Positions 18,816 through 27,919 of a stretch of 64,000 bases of DNA are shown here, one piece after another. This DNA is from Lachnospiraceae bacterium (GTDB lineage: Bacteria; Bacillota; Clostridia; Lachnospirales; Lachnospiraceae). The stretch's first letter is position 1, and every line of letters starts with the position of its first letter. Position numbers and translations under genes: made by a program. The stretch covers positions 1,922,001-1,986,000 of the forward strand of contig AP025576.1 of the NCBI GenBank assembly GCA_022845955.1, in the 5' to 3' direction. Under the pieces are notes generated by a model, which made no database searches, was not told the DNA's origin, and saw only the letters and a program-made list of their open reading frames with translations.

Positions 18816-18864
18816 TTGACATATATAGATTCCCGATATATATTATATATAGATAATCGATATA
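18816..18864 (+). promoter_or_regulatory. Promoter and likely operator of the PadR-FtsW operon
   Basis: TTGACA (18816-18821), 17 bases, TATATT (18839-18844). Two imperfect 20-base direct repeats of the form ATATATAGAT-4-GATATA (18821-18840 and 18845-18864) cover the -10 region and transcription start. Each has TATAT and ATATA half-sites in a dyad. PadR proteins usually repress their own operon through such dyads, so this is probably the autoregulatory site. Confidence 0.65.
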
Positions 18865-18877
18865 AGGAGGGATTAAA

Positions 18878-19216
18878 ATGTCAGTGGATAAAACACTGTT
18901 ATCAGGCAGCACATCAATGCTTTTGTTAAAACTGCTGGAAGAGAAAGATTTATATGGGTATGAAATGATAGAAGCTCTTCGTGCACGTTCCAATAATGTT
19001 TTCGAATTAAAGGCGGGAACCTTGTATCCTCTGCTGCATGCCCTGGAAGAAAAGAGCTTTTTGACAAGCTACGAAAAAGAAATCGGCGGCAAAACACGAA
19101 AATATTATTCCATTACGGATGCCGGGAAAAAGCATTTAAACCAAAAAAAGAAGGAATGGAATGAGTATTCCCAGGCTGTTGCGGGAATTCTCACTCTTTC
19201 GGCGGAGGGCGTGTGA
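18878..19216 (+). CDS. PadR-family transcriptional regulator
   Basis: 112 residues with a winged helix: LLKLLEEKDLYGYEMIEAL, the wing-proximal KAGTLYPLLHALEEK, and KTRKYYSITDAGKK in the wing. This is the short (class 2) PadR type, which dimerises through its last helix. The ribosome site is AAGGAGGG. It overlaps the downstream FtsW-like gene by one base (TGATG), so it very probably controls that gene. The same pair (PadR regulator plus a membrane protein with an N-terminal permease-prefix segment) is common in Firmicutes. Confidence 0.93.
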   Translation: MSVDKTLLSGSTSMLLLKLLEEKDLYGYEMIEALRARSNNVFELKAGTLYPLLHALEEKSFLTSYEKEIGGKTRKYYSITDAGKKHLNQKKKEWNEYSQAVAGILTLSAEGV

Positions 19217-20568
19217 TGGATAAAAGGCAGTTTCTTGAAACAGTTACGGAGCAGATTCGATACGGAAAAGTGAGGGAAATGATTTCTGATGAATTAGAAA
19301 ATCATATTGAAGATCAAAAAGAAGCATTTATGTCTGATGGAATAAGTGAAGCACAATCCTATCAAAAAGCAATGGAAGACATGGGGGACCCCGTTGAAGT
19401 TGGCATTTCTTTGGATCGTATACACAGACCGAAAATGGAATGGAAAATGATTTTGCTGGTATTGGGTTTAAGCGTTTTGGGGTTGTTTTTCCAATATGTA
19501 ATGATAAAGGATATGGGGGCTGAAACATATCCATATAATATCAACTCCCAATGTGTGAATATGGTAATTGGGCTGGCAGTCATGATGTTTTTCTGCTTTT
19601 TTGATTATACAAGAATAGGCTTATGGGGAAAGGCAGGAGCCGCAGCATTGCTGCTGATTCTATTATTCAGTTATTTTGGCGGCGTGACAATAAATGGACA
19701 GCGGGGCTATCTGCGTGTAGGGGGCATATCCGTCAGTCTGCGTCAATTAATATATCTGTATGTTCCTTTTTATGGAGGAATTTTATTTTCCTGCAAAAAT
19801 CAGGGAAGGAAGGGATTTATCAAAAGTATTGTGTGGGGTTTGCTTCCTGCCATGCTCATTCTGAAACTGCCCGACTTATCCACAGCAGGTTCATTGATGA
19901 TAATTATGATGATTCAAATTTGTTTCGTTACCAAAAAGGGATGGTTTGGCGAATGGAAGAAAAAAATGATAATTGTTGTTTCATCCGTGATTGGGCTGCC
20001 GGCCATATATTATGTTTTGTTTGGCACAGAATATCAGAAAGCCCGTTTGTTTTCTGTTTTTAATGCAGCAGGAGAAGGTAATTATCAGATGAATACGGCA
20101 AGAAACCTGATAAGCGGCAGCAAATGGATCGGTGAAGGATCTGTAAATCCCAATGGTATCCTTCCGACAATAACAAGTAATTATATTGTGACATTTGTCA
20201 TGTATTATTATGGAATATTGGCTGTAATTATGCTGTTGGCAGTATTGGGATTTTTTATTTTCAAAATCTTTAAGATCAGTGTTCATCAAAAAAACCAGCT
20301 TGGAACGGTGATCGGAGTCGGATGCAGTCTGGTATTTGCGGTACAGATTGTTATTTATGTAATGGTAAATCTCACTATTTTTCCTACGACTGCGGTATTC
20401 CTTCCGCTGTTTACATATGGTGGAACCGGTACTATCGTTTCGTATGCTTTAATCGGAATTTTACTCAGCATCTACCGATACCAGAATGTGCTGCCGCAGG
20501 GCTTAAAGGGCCATTTGACGCCAGCGAAGTTGAGCAGGATTCTTATAAACAAAAAAATCTTTGACTGA
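19216..20568 (+). CDS. FtsW/RodA/SpoVE-family membrane protein with N-terminal permease-prefix domain
   Basis: 450 residues from the ATG at 19216, overlapping the PadR stop; a GTG one codon earlier is possible. Residues 1-75 are a soluble helical segment (RQFLETVTEQIRYGKVREM, then ELENHIEDQKEAF) like the permease-prefix or DUF1700-type segment found in PadR-controlled membrane proteins. About nine or ten membrane helices follow. NGQRGYLRVGG, the long loop after residue 270, and FLPLFTYGGTG match the SEDS family (FtsW/RodA: LPFISYGGS). SEDS proteins polymerise lipid II glycan strands, but the fused prefix and regulator point to a stress-responsive accessory copy, not a housekeeping one. The gene is richer in A and T than its neighbours. 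Confidence 0.8.
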   Translation: MDKRQFLETVTEQIRYGKVREMISDELENHIEDQKEAFMSDGISEAQSYQKAMEDMGDPVEVGISLDRIHRPKMEWKMILLVLGLSVLGLFFQYVMIKDMGAETYPYNINSQCVNMVIGLAVMMFFCFFDYTRIGLWGKAGAAALLLILLFSYFGGVTINGQRGYLRVGGISVSLRQLIYLYVPFYGGILFSCKNQGRKGFIKSIVWGLLPAMLILKLPDLSTAGSLMIIMMIQICFVTKKGWFGEWKKKMIIVVSSVIGLPAIYYVLFGTEYQKARLFSVFNAAGEGNYQMNTARNLISGSKWIGEGSVNPNGILPTITSNYIVTFVMYYYGILAVIMLLAVLGFFIFKIFKISVHQKNQLGTVIGVGCSLVFAVQIVIYVMVNLTIFPTTAVFLPLFTYGGTGTIVSYALIGILLSIYRYQNVLPQGLKGHLTPAKLSRILINKKIFD

Positions 20569-20588
20569 TAAGGATTTAGTGATATAAT
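20561..20588 (+). promoter_or_regulatory. Sigma-A type promoter of ilvE
   Basis: TTGACT, 16 bases, TATAAT. The -35 hexamer overlaps the stop codon of the FtsW-like gene. The leader of about 45 bases carries AAGGAG and shows no room for a T-box. Confidence 0.75.
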
Positions 20589-20639
20589 AAATTTCAATGG
20601 ATTAAATCAGTAAAGTTTATAACGAAGGAGTGAGCTGCG

Positions 20640-21665
20640 ATGGAAAAGAAAAATATTGATTGGGCCAATCTCGGGTTCGGTTATCGCGTGACTGACGTAC
20701 GTTACGTTTCCAATTACAGAAATGATGCATGGGATGAAGGGGTATTGACGGGGGACGCCACGATCCAGCTGAATGAATGTGCGGGAATCCTGCAGTACTG
20801 CCAGGAAATCTTTGAAGGATTGAAGGCGTATACCACAGAAGACGGCCGTATTGTCACTTTCCGCCCAGACCTGAATGCCGAACGTATGGCAGACAGTGCA
20901 AGACGTCTGGAAATGCCCCCTTTCCCCAAGGAAAGATTTCTGGATGCCATCGATAAGGTCGTAACAGCCAACGCAGCATGGGTTCCCCCTTATGGAAGCG
21001 GAGCCACTCTTTATATCCGTCCTTATATGTTCGCAAGCTCACCGGTTATCGGGGTTAAGCCTGCGGAGGAATATCAGTTCCGCGTATTTGTTACACCGGT
21101 AGGCCCTTATTTTAAGGGAGGCGCAAAGCCTTTAACTCTGTGTGTAAGTGATTTTGACAGAGCCGCGCCCCATGGTACCGGCCATATCAAGGCAGGCCTG
21201 AATTATGCCATGAGTTTACATGCAGGAGTAACCGCTCATGCCAACGGATTTGATGAAAATCTGTTCCTGGATCCTGCTACAAGAACCTATGTAGAGGAAA
21301 CGGGCGGAGCCAACTTTCTGTTTGTAGACAAGAACGGGACGATCATCACTCCCAAATCCGAAAGTATTCTTCCTTCCATAACAAGACGTTCCCTCGTAAC
21401 GGTGGCAAGAGATATCTTAGGGTTAGAGGTACAGGAACGACCTGTGAAGCTGGAAGAACTGAAAGACTTTGCAGAATGCGGTCTCTGCGGTACGGCAGCT
21501 GTTATCAGCCCTGTAGGAAAAGTTGTGGATCACGGCAGGGATATCTGTTTTGCCAGCGGTATGGAAGAGATGGGGCCGGTTATCAAGAAGCTGTATGATA
21601 CCCTCACAGGAATTCAGATGGGAAGAGTTGATGGACCGGAAGGCTGGGTAAGAACTATTCTGTAA
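20640..21665 (+). CDS. ilvE: Branched-chain amino acid aminotransferase
   Basis: 341 residues, the size of the large class (BCAT2-type) fold-IV aminotransferases. The PLP lysine is Lys184 in GTGHIKAGLNYA. GILQYCQEIFEGLKAY near residue 50 and EETGGANFLFV near 222 are also typical. It moves the amino group between leucine, isoleucine or valine and 2-oxoglutarate, the last step of branched-chain amino acid synthesis. It is monocistronic, with its own promoter and terminator. Confidence 0.96.
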   Translation: MEKKNIDWANLGFGYRVTDVRYVSNYRNDAWDEGVLTGDATIQLNECAGILQYCQEIFEGLKAYTTEDGRIVTFRPDLNAERMADSARRLEMPPFPKERFLDAIDKVVTANAAWVPPYGSGATLYIRPYMFASSPVIGVKPAEEYQFRVFVTPVGPYFKGGAKPLTLCVSDFDRAAPHGTGHIKAGLNYAMSLHAGVTAHANGFDENLFLDPATRTYVEETGGANFLFVDKNGTIITPKSESILPSITRRSLVTVARDILGLEVQERPVKLEELKDFAECGLCGTAAVISPVGKVVDHGRDICFASGMEEMGPVIKKLYDTLTGIQMGRVDGPEGWVRTIL

Positions 21666-21730
21666 CATAATTCGATTCCTTGCTGCACTGGATGCAGCCG
21701 CGTTTGACGTGTAGTCTGCGGAAATATATG

Positions 21731-21765
21731 ATACGCGCCTTCCAACTCCGGAGGCGCGTATTTTA
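21731..21765 (+). terminator. Rho-independent terminator after ilvE
   Basis: The stem ATACGCGCCTTC against GGAGGCGCGTAT has a short loop and is followed by TTTT. Confidence 0.85.
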
Positions 21766-21788
21766 TATGTAAGCTGTTTCGATTTTTA

Positions 21789-21818
21789 TTCGGAATATGC
21801 CCCCGGATATGCTATACT
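21789..21818 (+). promoter_or_regulatory. Possible promoter of the PHP-sbcDC operon
   Basis: TTCGGA, 18 bases, TATACT. The -10 is good and the -35 is weak. Confidence 0.4.
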
Positions 21819-21867
21819 GACTTAGAGCGTGTTTGAAAAACAATGCGGAAAAAGGAGAAATACAGGA

Positions 21868-22668
21868 ATGGCAAAATGGACTGTTGCAGCAATAAAGGAA
21901 GCCTATCCTTATTTATATGAAACACATCTTCATACCTCCCAGGGCAGTCTCTGCGGCAGGGCGGAGGGACGACAGATGGCGGATGCCTGCAAAAAGGCGG
22001 GTTATACGGGTATCTTTGTGACAGATCACAATTGGGGAGGAAATACGGCGGCGGATCGGTCGCTTCCCTGGGAAACATGGGTGTCGGAATTTGCAAAAGG
22101 ATACCTGGATGCAAAGGCGGAAGGGGACCGGATTGGCCTAGATGTTTTCTTTGGCTGGGAGGCCGGCTTTCAGGGGACGGAGTTCCTTATTTTTGGCCTG
22201 TCCCCGGAATGGCTGGCTGCCCATCCGGAAATCCGGGAAGCACAAGTTGAGGAGCAGTATCGTCTTGTAAAAGCAGACGGCGGTATGGTAATCCATGCCC
22301 ACCCCTTCCGTGAGGAAGCGTACATTCCCGAAATCAGGCTTTTCCCCGCATTCGTGGATGGGGTTGAGGGAATGAATGCGACACATACGAGTCCTCTGAG
22401 CGTATCCCACAAGAGTACGGTTTATGACGGGCAGGCCCGGGTTTATGCAAAGGAACATAAGCTGGTGATGACGGCGGGATCAGATGTACACAGTACCGCT
22501 GTTTTCGGGGGCGGTACCGCTTTTGCGGGGAAGCTGTCGGACAGCAGGGATTTTATACGGGCAATTCAGGGCGGTGAAGAGTATGTGCTGACGGACGGAG
22601 TGAGCTGGTACTCCAGAGACGGGGAGCTGCTGTGCACTGCTGCGCAGGAGGGAGAACAAGAGGAATGA
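21868..22668 (+). CDS. PHP-domain metal-dependent phosphoesterase
   Basis: 266 residues from the ATG at 21868 (AAAGGAGAAA upstream); an earlier in-frame start at 21829 lacks a ribosome site. The PHP motifs are in order: ETHLHTSQGS (motif I, H-x-H), FVTDHNWGG (motif II), GWEAGFQG (the E position of motif III), VIHAHPFR and TAGSDVHS (motif IV). Such domains use two or three metals for phosphoester hydrolysis. The protein is a stand-alone PHP of the TrpH/YciV type. Its stop overlaps the sbcD start (ATGA), which suggests a role in nucleic acid or nucleotide clean-up with SbcCD; that link is inference. Confidence 0.85.
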   Translation: MAKWTVAAIKEAYPYLYETHLHTSQGSLCGRAEGRQMADACKKAGYTGIFVTDHNWGGNTAADRSLPWETWVSEFAKGYLDAKAEGDRIGLDVFFGWEAGFQGTEFLIFGLSPEWLAAHPEIREAQVEEQYRLVKADGGMVIHAHPFREEAYIPEIRLFPAFVDGVEGMNATHTSPLSVSHKSTVYDGQARVYAKEHKLVMTAGSDVHSTAVFGGGTAFAGKLSDSRDFIRAIQGGEEYVLTDGVSWYSRDGELLCTAAQEGEQEE

Positions 22669-23801
22669 AGCTGATACACACAGGGGATCTCCATATTGGA
22701 AAAACGATGAATGATTTTTCCCTGATACCGGATCAGCGTTTTATTCTGGATCAGCTGCTGACGACGGCGAGGGAAGAAAAAGCGGACGCCTTTGTCATTG
22801 CGGGCGATGTGTATGATCGGGCGGTGCCTCCGGGAGAGGCGGTGCAGCTTCTTGACGGTTTCCTGACTTCCCTGCTGGAGGAAGGGATTCCCGTGCTTTT
22901 AATCAGCGGCAATCATGATTCCCCGGAACGGCTTGGTTTCGGGGAAGAAATCCTGCAGAAGCAGGGGCTGTATATCGCGGGAACCTACCGCAGCCCGTTA
23001 AAAAAAGTGACGCTGCAGGATGCCTTCGGGCCGGTACATTTTTTTCTGTTTCCTTTTGTCCGCCCTGCCGTGGCAGGAGCCAGGACGGCGGATGAAGCGG
23101 TGGGAGCGGTATTGGAAGCGGAAAAGAAAGCTGGCAGAATTGATCCCGGGGAGCGGAACGTGCTGATCAGCCACTTTTTTGTGACCTGTCAGGATAAGGA
23201 GCCGGAGCTTTCCGATGCGGAAACTACGATTCATGTGGGGGGGATCGATAACGTGGATGCCGGGCGTTTTGCTCCTTTTGACTACGTCGCTTTGGGACAT
23301 ATACATAAACCCCAGAAGATAGGGCCGGAAAATGTATGGTATGCAGGGGCACCTCTGGCTTTCAGCTTTTCTGAATGTACCCATGTGAAAAGCATAAATG
23401 TTGTGGAGCTGGGAGCAAAGGGAGAAGTAACCGTGAACCGGCGCCCGGTGGTTTCGCTGCATGCCCTCCGGAAAGTGGAGGGAACGCTGGAAGAACTGCT
23501 TGAAAAAGGCGGTGGGGAAGGCAGCCGGACGGAGGATTATATCCAGGCGATCCTGACAAATGAAGAGGAGCTGGTGGACCCAATCGGCACACTGCGCAGC
23601 GTCTACCCGAATATCTGCCAGATCGTACTCGCTAAAAAGGAAAAAGAAGCGAGGCAGACGGTGAAGGGGCGGCACGCCATACGCCGGAAAAGTACGGCGG
23701 AACTGTTTGCGGATTTTTACGGTCTGGTGCGGGGAACCGAAATGGATGAAGCCCGGAAAAAGGTGACGGAAGAAACGGTGAAAAAGGTGGAACGGGAATG
23801 A
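22665..23801 (+). CDS. sbcD: Nuclease SbcCD subunit D (Mre11 family)
   Basis: 378 residues from the ATG that overlaps the PHP stop; the longer frame starting at 22632 is out of context. The phosphoesterase motifs of Mre11/SbcD are visible: HTGDLHIGK (DxH), IAGDVYDRA (GDxxD), ISGNHDSPE (GNHD), FVTCQ and LGHIHKP. The C-terminal capping and helical region is shorter than the catalytic part. With SbcC it forms the Mn-dependent nuclease that opens DNA hairpins and blocked double-strand ends. Long palindromes like those at 18561 and 29228 are classical substrates of this enzyme. Confidence 0.95.
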   Translation: MKLIHTGDLHIGKTMNDFSLIPDQRFILDQLLTTAREEKADAFVIAGDVYDRAVPPGEAVQLLDGFLTSLLEEGIPVLLISGNHDSPERLGFGEEILQKQGLYIAGTYRSPLKKVTLQDAFGPVHFFLFPFVRPAVAGARTADEAVGAVLEAEKKAGRIDPGERNVLISHFFVTCQDKEPELSDAETTIHVGGIDNVDAGRFAPFDYVALGHIHKPQKIGPENVWYAGAPLAFSFSECTHVKSINVVELGAKGEVTVNRRPVVSLHALRKVEGTLEELLEKGGGEGSRTEDYIQAILTNEEELVDPIGTLRSVYPNICQIVLAKKEKEARQTVKGRHAIRRKSTAELFADFYGLVRGTEMDEARKKVTEETVKKVERE

Positions 23802-26398
23802 AACCAATAACGTTGACATTATGCGGCTGGGGGCCCTTCCGGGACAAGCAGACCGTTGATTTTACGGAAGTGTCGGAAAAAGGAATCTTTCTGATAACCG
23901 GCCGGACAGGTGCAGGGAAAACCACAATTTTTGATGGGCTGACCTATGCCCTGTATGGCAGCATGAGCGGGGAGGTCCGGGAGAAAAACAGCGTGCGGAG
24001 CGATTTTGCGGATGCGGATACCCCCACCTATGCGGAGCTTACTATGGTACATAACGGCATTATGTATCAGATATACCGGAATCCGGAATACCTGCGTCCC
24101 AAGAGACGTAAAAAAGGGGGGCAGGCCATGACGAAGGAGCGGGAAAAAGCGGTTCTGACACTTCCGGACGGCTCCGTTATGGAAGGCAGCGGAGAAGTAA
24201 CGCGGAAAATCCAGGAAATACTGCGTCTGGATTACCGGCAGTTCAAGCAGATTTCCATGATAGCCCAGGGGGAATTCGCACGGCTTCTTACCGCATCGCC
24301 GGGAGAAAAAACCAGGATTTTCCGGGAAATTTTCGATACCGCCCTCTATGACCGGTTTGCTGCGGTGCTCCGGGAGGAGGCCGGCACCTTATATAAAGAG
24401 GTTATGGAATACAGACATCGTATGGATGAGGATGTCCGTCAGTTCCATACGGAGGACGAAATATGGGATAAGCTTACCTCCGGGGAAGCTTATCCCTATG
24501 AACAGCTTATGGACAGGCTGCAAGTGCTGGAAAAAGACTGCCGCAGGGAAGAAAAAGACGCGTCCCGGCGGATGGAAAAGCTGGATCAGGAAATTGTGGA
24601 GCTTGAAAAAAGAATCCAGCAGGCCGAAGCGGATCGGAAAGCATTCCAAAAGCTGAGGGAAACGAAGGAAAAGCTTGCGGCTCTTAAAGGCCAGGCCGGG
24701 GATATGGCATTAAAGGAAGAGCGGCTGAAACGGGGGGAGCATGCAGCCGAAATCCGGGCGGAATACCAACAGGTAAATGGAGTGGAAAAACAGCTTCGTG
24801 CGTTGGAAAAACAGGAAAAAGAAGAAGAAGGGGCGATCGGAAAGGAAGCTGCTCTTGTTCAGGAATGCAGCGGCATCTATGAAAAAAGGGATCTTCTGTT
24901 TGCCTTTTATGATATCAGCCAGTCTCTTGGGGAATTGGAAAAAAGAAAGGCAGCAGGGCTGGGCAGACAGAAACAGCTGGAAAAAAAGCTTCTTCTGCAT
25001 CAACAGGATTATCTGGAACAGGAGAAATGGACTGCAGACAGACAGCATGAGCTGACGGAAGCCCAAAACCGTTTCCGCCGTGCTGTTATCGGACTTGCGG
25101 CCCGGCTGGTGGAAGAAGGAAAGCCCTGCCCGGTCTGCGGTTCGCTGGAGCATCCTCACGTGGCAGGCACCGGTGAGGATGTGCCGGATGAAGAACAGCT
25201 GAAACGGCTTCAGGAGGCTTATGATCAGAGTGCGGCCAGACTTACCGTCCTTCACGGGCAGGCGGCGGCAGCCAGGGCGGAAGCGGAGGGACAGGCGGAA
25301 CAGAACCGCCAGCTGGCCGATGAGGAAAATGCCCTGCTGGCCAGGAAGGGAGAATTTTCGGAAGAACTCGTTTCTTTTGCTTCTCTTCATACCAGAGAGG
25401 AAATCCGGGAACAGGCGGAACGCTATACCGGTCTGATCAAAGGCCTTGAGGTGCGCAGACAGAACAAAGAACGCCTGTCCGCGGATAAAGCCAGGCTGGA
25501 GAAAGAGCTTGCAGCGGCCAGGGAAAGCTGGGAAAAAGCTTTGAAAAAAGGCGGTTTTACAGGGCCGGAAGCCTATCGGGAGGCCGTCCTGGAGGAAGCG
25601 GACAGAAAAGACCTTTCGGATGCAATAGCCCGATACAGGCTGGAACTTGGTTCCACGGCTGAATTATGCTCACACATGGAAGCGGAACTGGAGGGAAAAG
25701 AAGAAACGGATACCGCCCCTTTCCTGGAAAAAAGAAACCGCCTTCTGGAGGAAAAGAAAGGGGAAGAAAGCATGCGCACGCGATGGAGTATCGGCGCGTC
25801 CGATGCGGCCCGCACCTATGGCCTTCTCCGGGAAAAGAAAAAAATTAGGGAAAAGAAAGAAAAAGACTATGGAATCATCCGGGATCTGGACAATATGGCT
25901 TCCGGCAACAATGCAAAGAAACTGGTATTTGAGCAGTATGTACTTTCCGGTTATTTTGAGGATATCCTGGAAGCCGCAAACCTGCGGCTCTGCCGTATGA
26001 CCGGCGGCAGATATGAGCTTTCCAGAGTGGAAGAGGCCGGGGACGGCCGCAGCAAGGACAGCCTGGAAATCCGTGTCATGGACTACTATACCGGAAAATA
26101 TCGTTCCGTAAAGACCCTTTCCGGAGGGGAAAGCTTCAAAGCTTCCCTGGCCCTGGCCCTGGGGATGAGCGATGTGATTCAGGCCGAAAGCGGAGGGATC
26201 CGTGTGGAAGCCCTGTTCATCGATGAGGGCTTCGGCGCCCTGGATGCGGAATCCTTGGATCAGGCATGTTCAGCCCTGATGGGCCTTGTGGAGAGCGACC
26301 GTATGATAGGAATTATCTCCCATGTGCCGGAGCTTCAGGAGCGGATAAGCAGCCAGATTTATGTGGAAAAAAAGAATACCGGAAGCCATATACGGTAA
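23798..26398 (+). CDS. sbcC: Nuclease SbcCD subunit C (Rad50-like ATPase)
   Basis: 866 residues, on the short side for SbcC (about 1,000). The start overlaps the sbcD stop. Walker A is GRTGAGKTT near residue 40, followed by the Q-loop region (FKQISMIAQGEFARLL). Two long coiled-coil arms flank the zinc hook CPVC near residue 445, where two SbcC chains meet. The signature is TLSGGESFKASLALALGMSD and Walker B is LFIDEGFGALD. It is the ATP-driven clamp of the SbcCD end-processing nuclease, acting on DNA in the cytoplasm. It is the last gene of the PHP-sbcD-sbcC operon. Confidence 0.96.
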   Translation: MKPITLTLCGWGPFRDKQTVDFTEVSEKGIFLITGRTGAGKTTIFDGLTYALYGSMSGEVREKNSVRSDFADADTPTYAELTMVHNGIMYQIYRNPEYLRPKRRKKGGQAMTKEREKAVLTLPDGSVMEGSGEVTRKIQEILRLDYRQFKQISMIAQGEFARLLTASPGEKTRIFREIFDTALYDRFAAVLREEAGTLYKEVMEYRHRMDEDVRQFHTEDEIWDKLTSGEAYPYEQLMDRLQVLEKDCRREEKDASRRMEKLDQEIVELEKRIQQAEADRKAFQKLRETKEKLAALKGQAGDMALKEERLKRGEHAAEIRAEYQQVNGVEKQLRALEKQEKEEEGAIGKEAALVQECSGIYEKRDLLFAFYDISQSLGELEKRKAAGLGRQKQLEKKLLLHQQDYLEQEKWTADRQHELTEAQNRFRRAVIGLAARLVEEGKPCPVCGSLEHPHVAGTGEDVPDEEQLKRLQEAYDQSAARLTVLHGQAAAARAEAEGQAEQNRQLADEENALLARKGEFSEELVSFASLHTREEIREQAERYTGLIKGLEVRRQNKERLSADKARLEKELAAARESWEKALKKGGFTGPEAYREAVLEEADRKDLSDAIARYRLELGSTAELCSHMEAELEGKEETDTAPFLEKRNRLLEEKKGEESMRTRWSIGASDAARTYGLLREKKKIREKKEKDYGIIRDLDNMASGNNAKKLVFEQYVLSGYFEDILEAANLRLCRMTGGRYELSRVEEAGDGRSKDSLEIRVMDYYTGKYRSVKTLSGGESFKASLALALGMSDVIQAESGGIRVEALFIDEGFGALDAESLDQACSALMGLVESDRMIGIISHVPELQERISSQIYVEKKNTGSHIR

Positions 26399-26421
26399 CG
26401 ACCCGCGGTTTTTGGCGTGAA

Positions 26422-26450
26422 TTGACTTTATCCTCAAAAATAGGTATAAT
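26422..26450 (+). promoter_or_regulatory. Sigma-A type promoter of the FAD dehydrogenase operon
   Basis: TTGACT, 17 bases, TATAAT, about 60 bases before the coding region. Confidence 0.8.
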
Positions 26451-26509
26451 GAACCCGGCAAATGCAGTGCTCCGGCTAAGAGGGAACCGGGGCGGAACAG
26501 GGGGTTTTT

Positions 26510-27919
26510 ATGGAATTAAAATACGACGTGATTATAATCGGTGCAGGGCCGGGAGGCATTTTCTGCGCATATGAGCTGATGGAAAAGAAGAAGGACCTGA
26601 AGGTGCTTATGGTGGAAAAAGGCCGCCCCATTGAGAAGAGGACCTGCCCCAAAAGAAAAACAAAGATATGTGTGGGCTGCAAGCCCTGTTCCATTACGAC
26701 CGGGTTTGCAGGAGCAGGGGCTTTTTCCGACGGGAAGCTTTCCCTTTCCCCGGACGTGGGAGGGAATCTGCCTGAAATCCTCGGCTATGAACAGACAAAA
26801 GAACTGATTCAGGAATCGGATGCTATCTATTTGAAATACGGAGCGGATACCCAGGTATACGGTATGGATAAAGAAAAGGAAATCCGTGAGATCCGCCGGG
26901 AAGCTATTAATGCCAACCTGAAGCTGGTGGAATGCCCTATAAGGCATCTGGGAACAGAGGAAGGCTATAAGATCTATTCCCGTCTGCAGGATGCGCTGGC
27001 GGAAAAAGGTGTGGAAATGCTCTTTAACACCATGGTGGAAGAGATCCTGGTGGAGGACGGCCGCGCCGCAGGGATTGTCACGGACAAGGGAGACACCTAT
27101 CTGGCGGATGAAATCGTATCCGCGGTGGGCCGGGAAGGGGCGGACTGGTTCAAGGACAAATGCGCCCAGATCGGCATTGACACCACGCCCGGTACGGTGG
27201 ATATAGGCGTCCGTGTGGAAGTGCGGGATGAAGTGATGCAGTTCCTGAATGAAAACCTGTACGAAGCGAAGCTGATTTTCTATACCCCCACATTTGACGA
27301 CAAGGTGCGTACCTTCTGTACCAATCCTTCCGGAGAGGTGGCTGCGGAATATTACGAGGGCGGCCTGGCTGTGGTAAACGGCCATGCATACAAGTCCCAG
27401 GATTATAAAACAAGCAATACGAATTTCGCTTTATTGGTATCCAAGAATTTTACAAAGCCCTTCAGCACCCCTATCGAATACGGACGCAAAATTGCGGAGC
27501 TTTCCAATATGCTCTGCGGCGGCAGAATTCTGGTACAGACCTTCGGTGATTTCAAAAGGGGAAGAAGGACCACGGAGGAAAGGCTCTGCAGGAACAATCT
27601 GATCCCTACGCTCAAAGATGCGGTACCGGGTGATCTGTCCCTGGTGTTCCCGCACCGGATCATGGTGGATATTGCGGAAATGATAGAGGCGCTGGATAAG
27701 GTAACCCCCGGTATCGCCAGCGATGAAACCCTGCTTTACGGGGTGGAGGTAAAGTTTTATTCCAATAAAGTGGTGGTGGATAAGGATTTTGAAACCAGCA
27801 TCAGAGGGCTTCGCGCTATCGGCGACGGCGCAGGCGTAACCAGAGGCCTGCAGCAGGCTTCGGCCAACGGCATCAGCGTGGCAAGAAGTATTTTACGGAG
27901 TATGGGAAGTAAAGGATGA
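26510..27919 (+). CDS. FAD-dependent dehydrogenase (COG2509-type)
   Basis: 469 residues. The N-terminal dinucleotide-binding motif is VIIIGAGPGGIFCAYEL with the acidic VEKG strand end. A second FAD contact, IGDGAGVTRGLQQASANG, lies near the C-terminus. Residues 45-62 hold a cysteine cluster (RTCPKRKTKICVGCKPC) that could bind an iron-sulfur cluster or a metal, followed by the conserved GAGAFSDGKLSL. The family is widespread in anaerobes; its physiological substrate is unknown to me. The stop overlaps the next start (ATGA), linking it to a secreted foldase. The ribosome site is weak (GGGGG). Confidence 0.85.
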   Translation: MELKYDVIIIGAGPGGIFCAYELMEKKKDLKVLMVEKGRPIEKRTCPKRKTKICVGCKPCSITTGFAGAGAFSDGKLSLSPDVGGNLPEILGYEQTKELIQESDAIYLKYGADTQVYGMDKEKEIREIRREAINANLKLVECPIRHLGTEEGYKIYSRLQDALAEKGVEMLFNTMVEEILVEDGRAAGIVTDKGDTYLADEIVSAVGREGADWFKDKCAQIGIDTTPGTVDIGVRVEVRDEVMQFLNENLYEAKLIFYTPTFDDKVRTFCTNPSGEVAAEYYEGGLAVVNGHAYKSQDYKTSNTNFALLVSKNFTKPFSTPIEYGRKIAELSNMLCGGRILVQTFGDFKRGRRTTEERLCRNNLIPTLKDAVPGDLSLVFPHRIMVDIAEMIEALDKVTPGIASDETLLYGVEVKFYSNKVVVDKDFETSIRGLRAIGDGAGVTRGLQQASANGISVARSILRSMGSKG

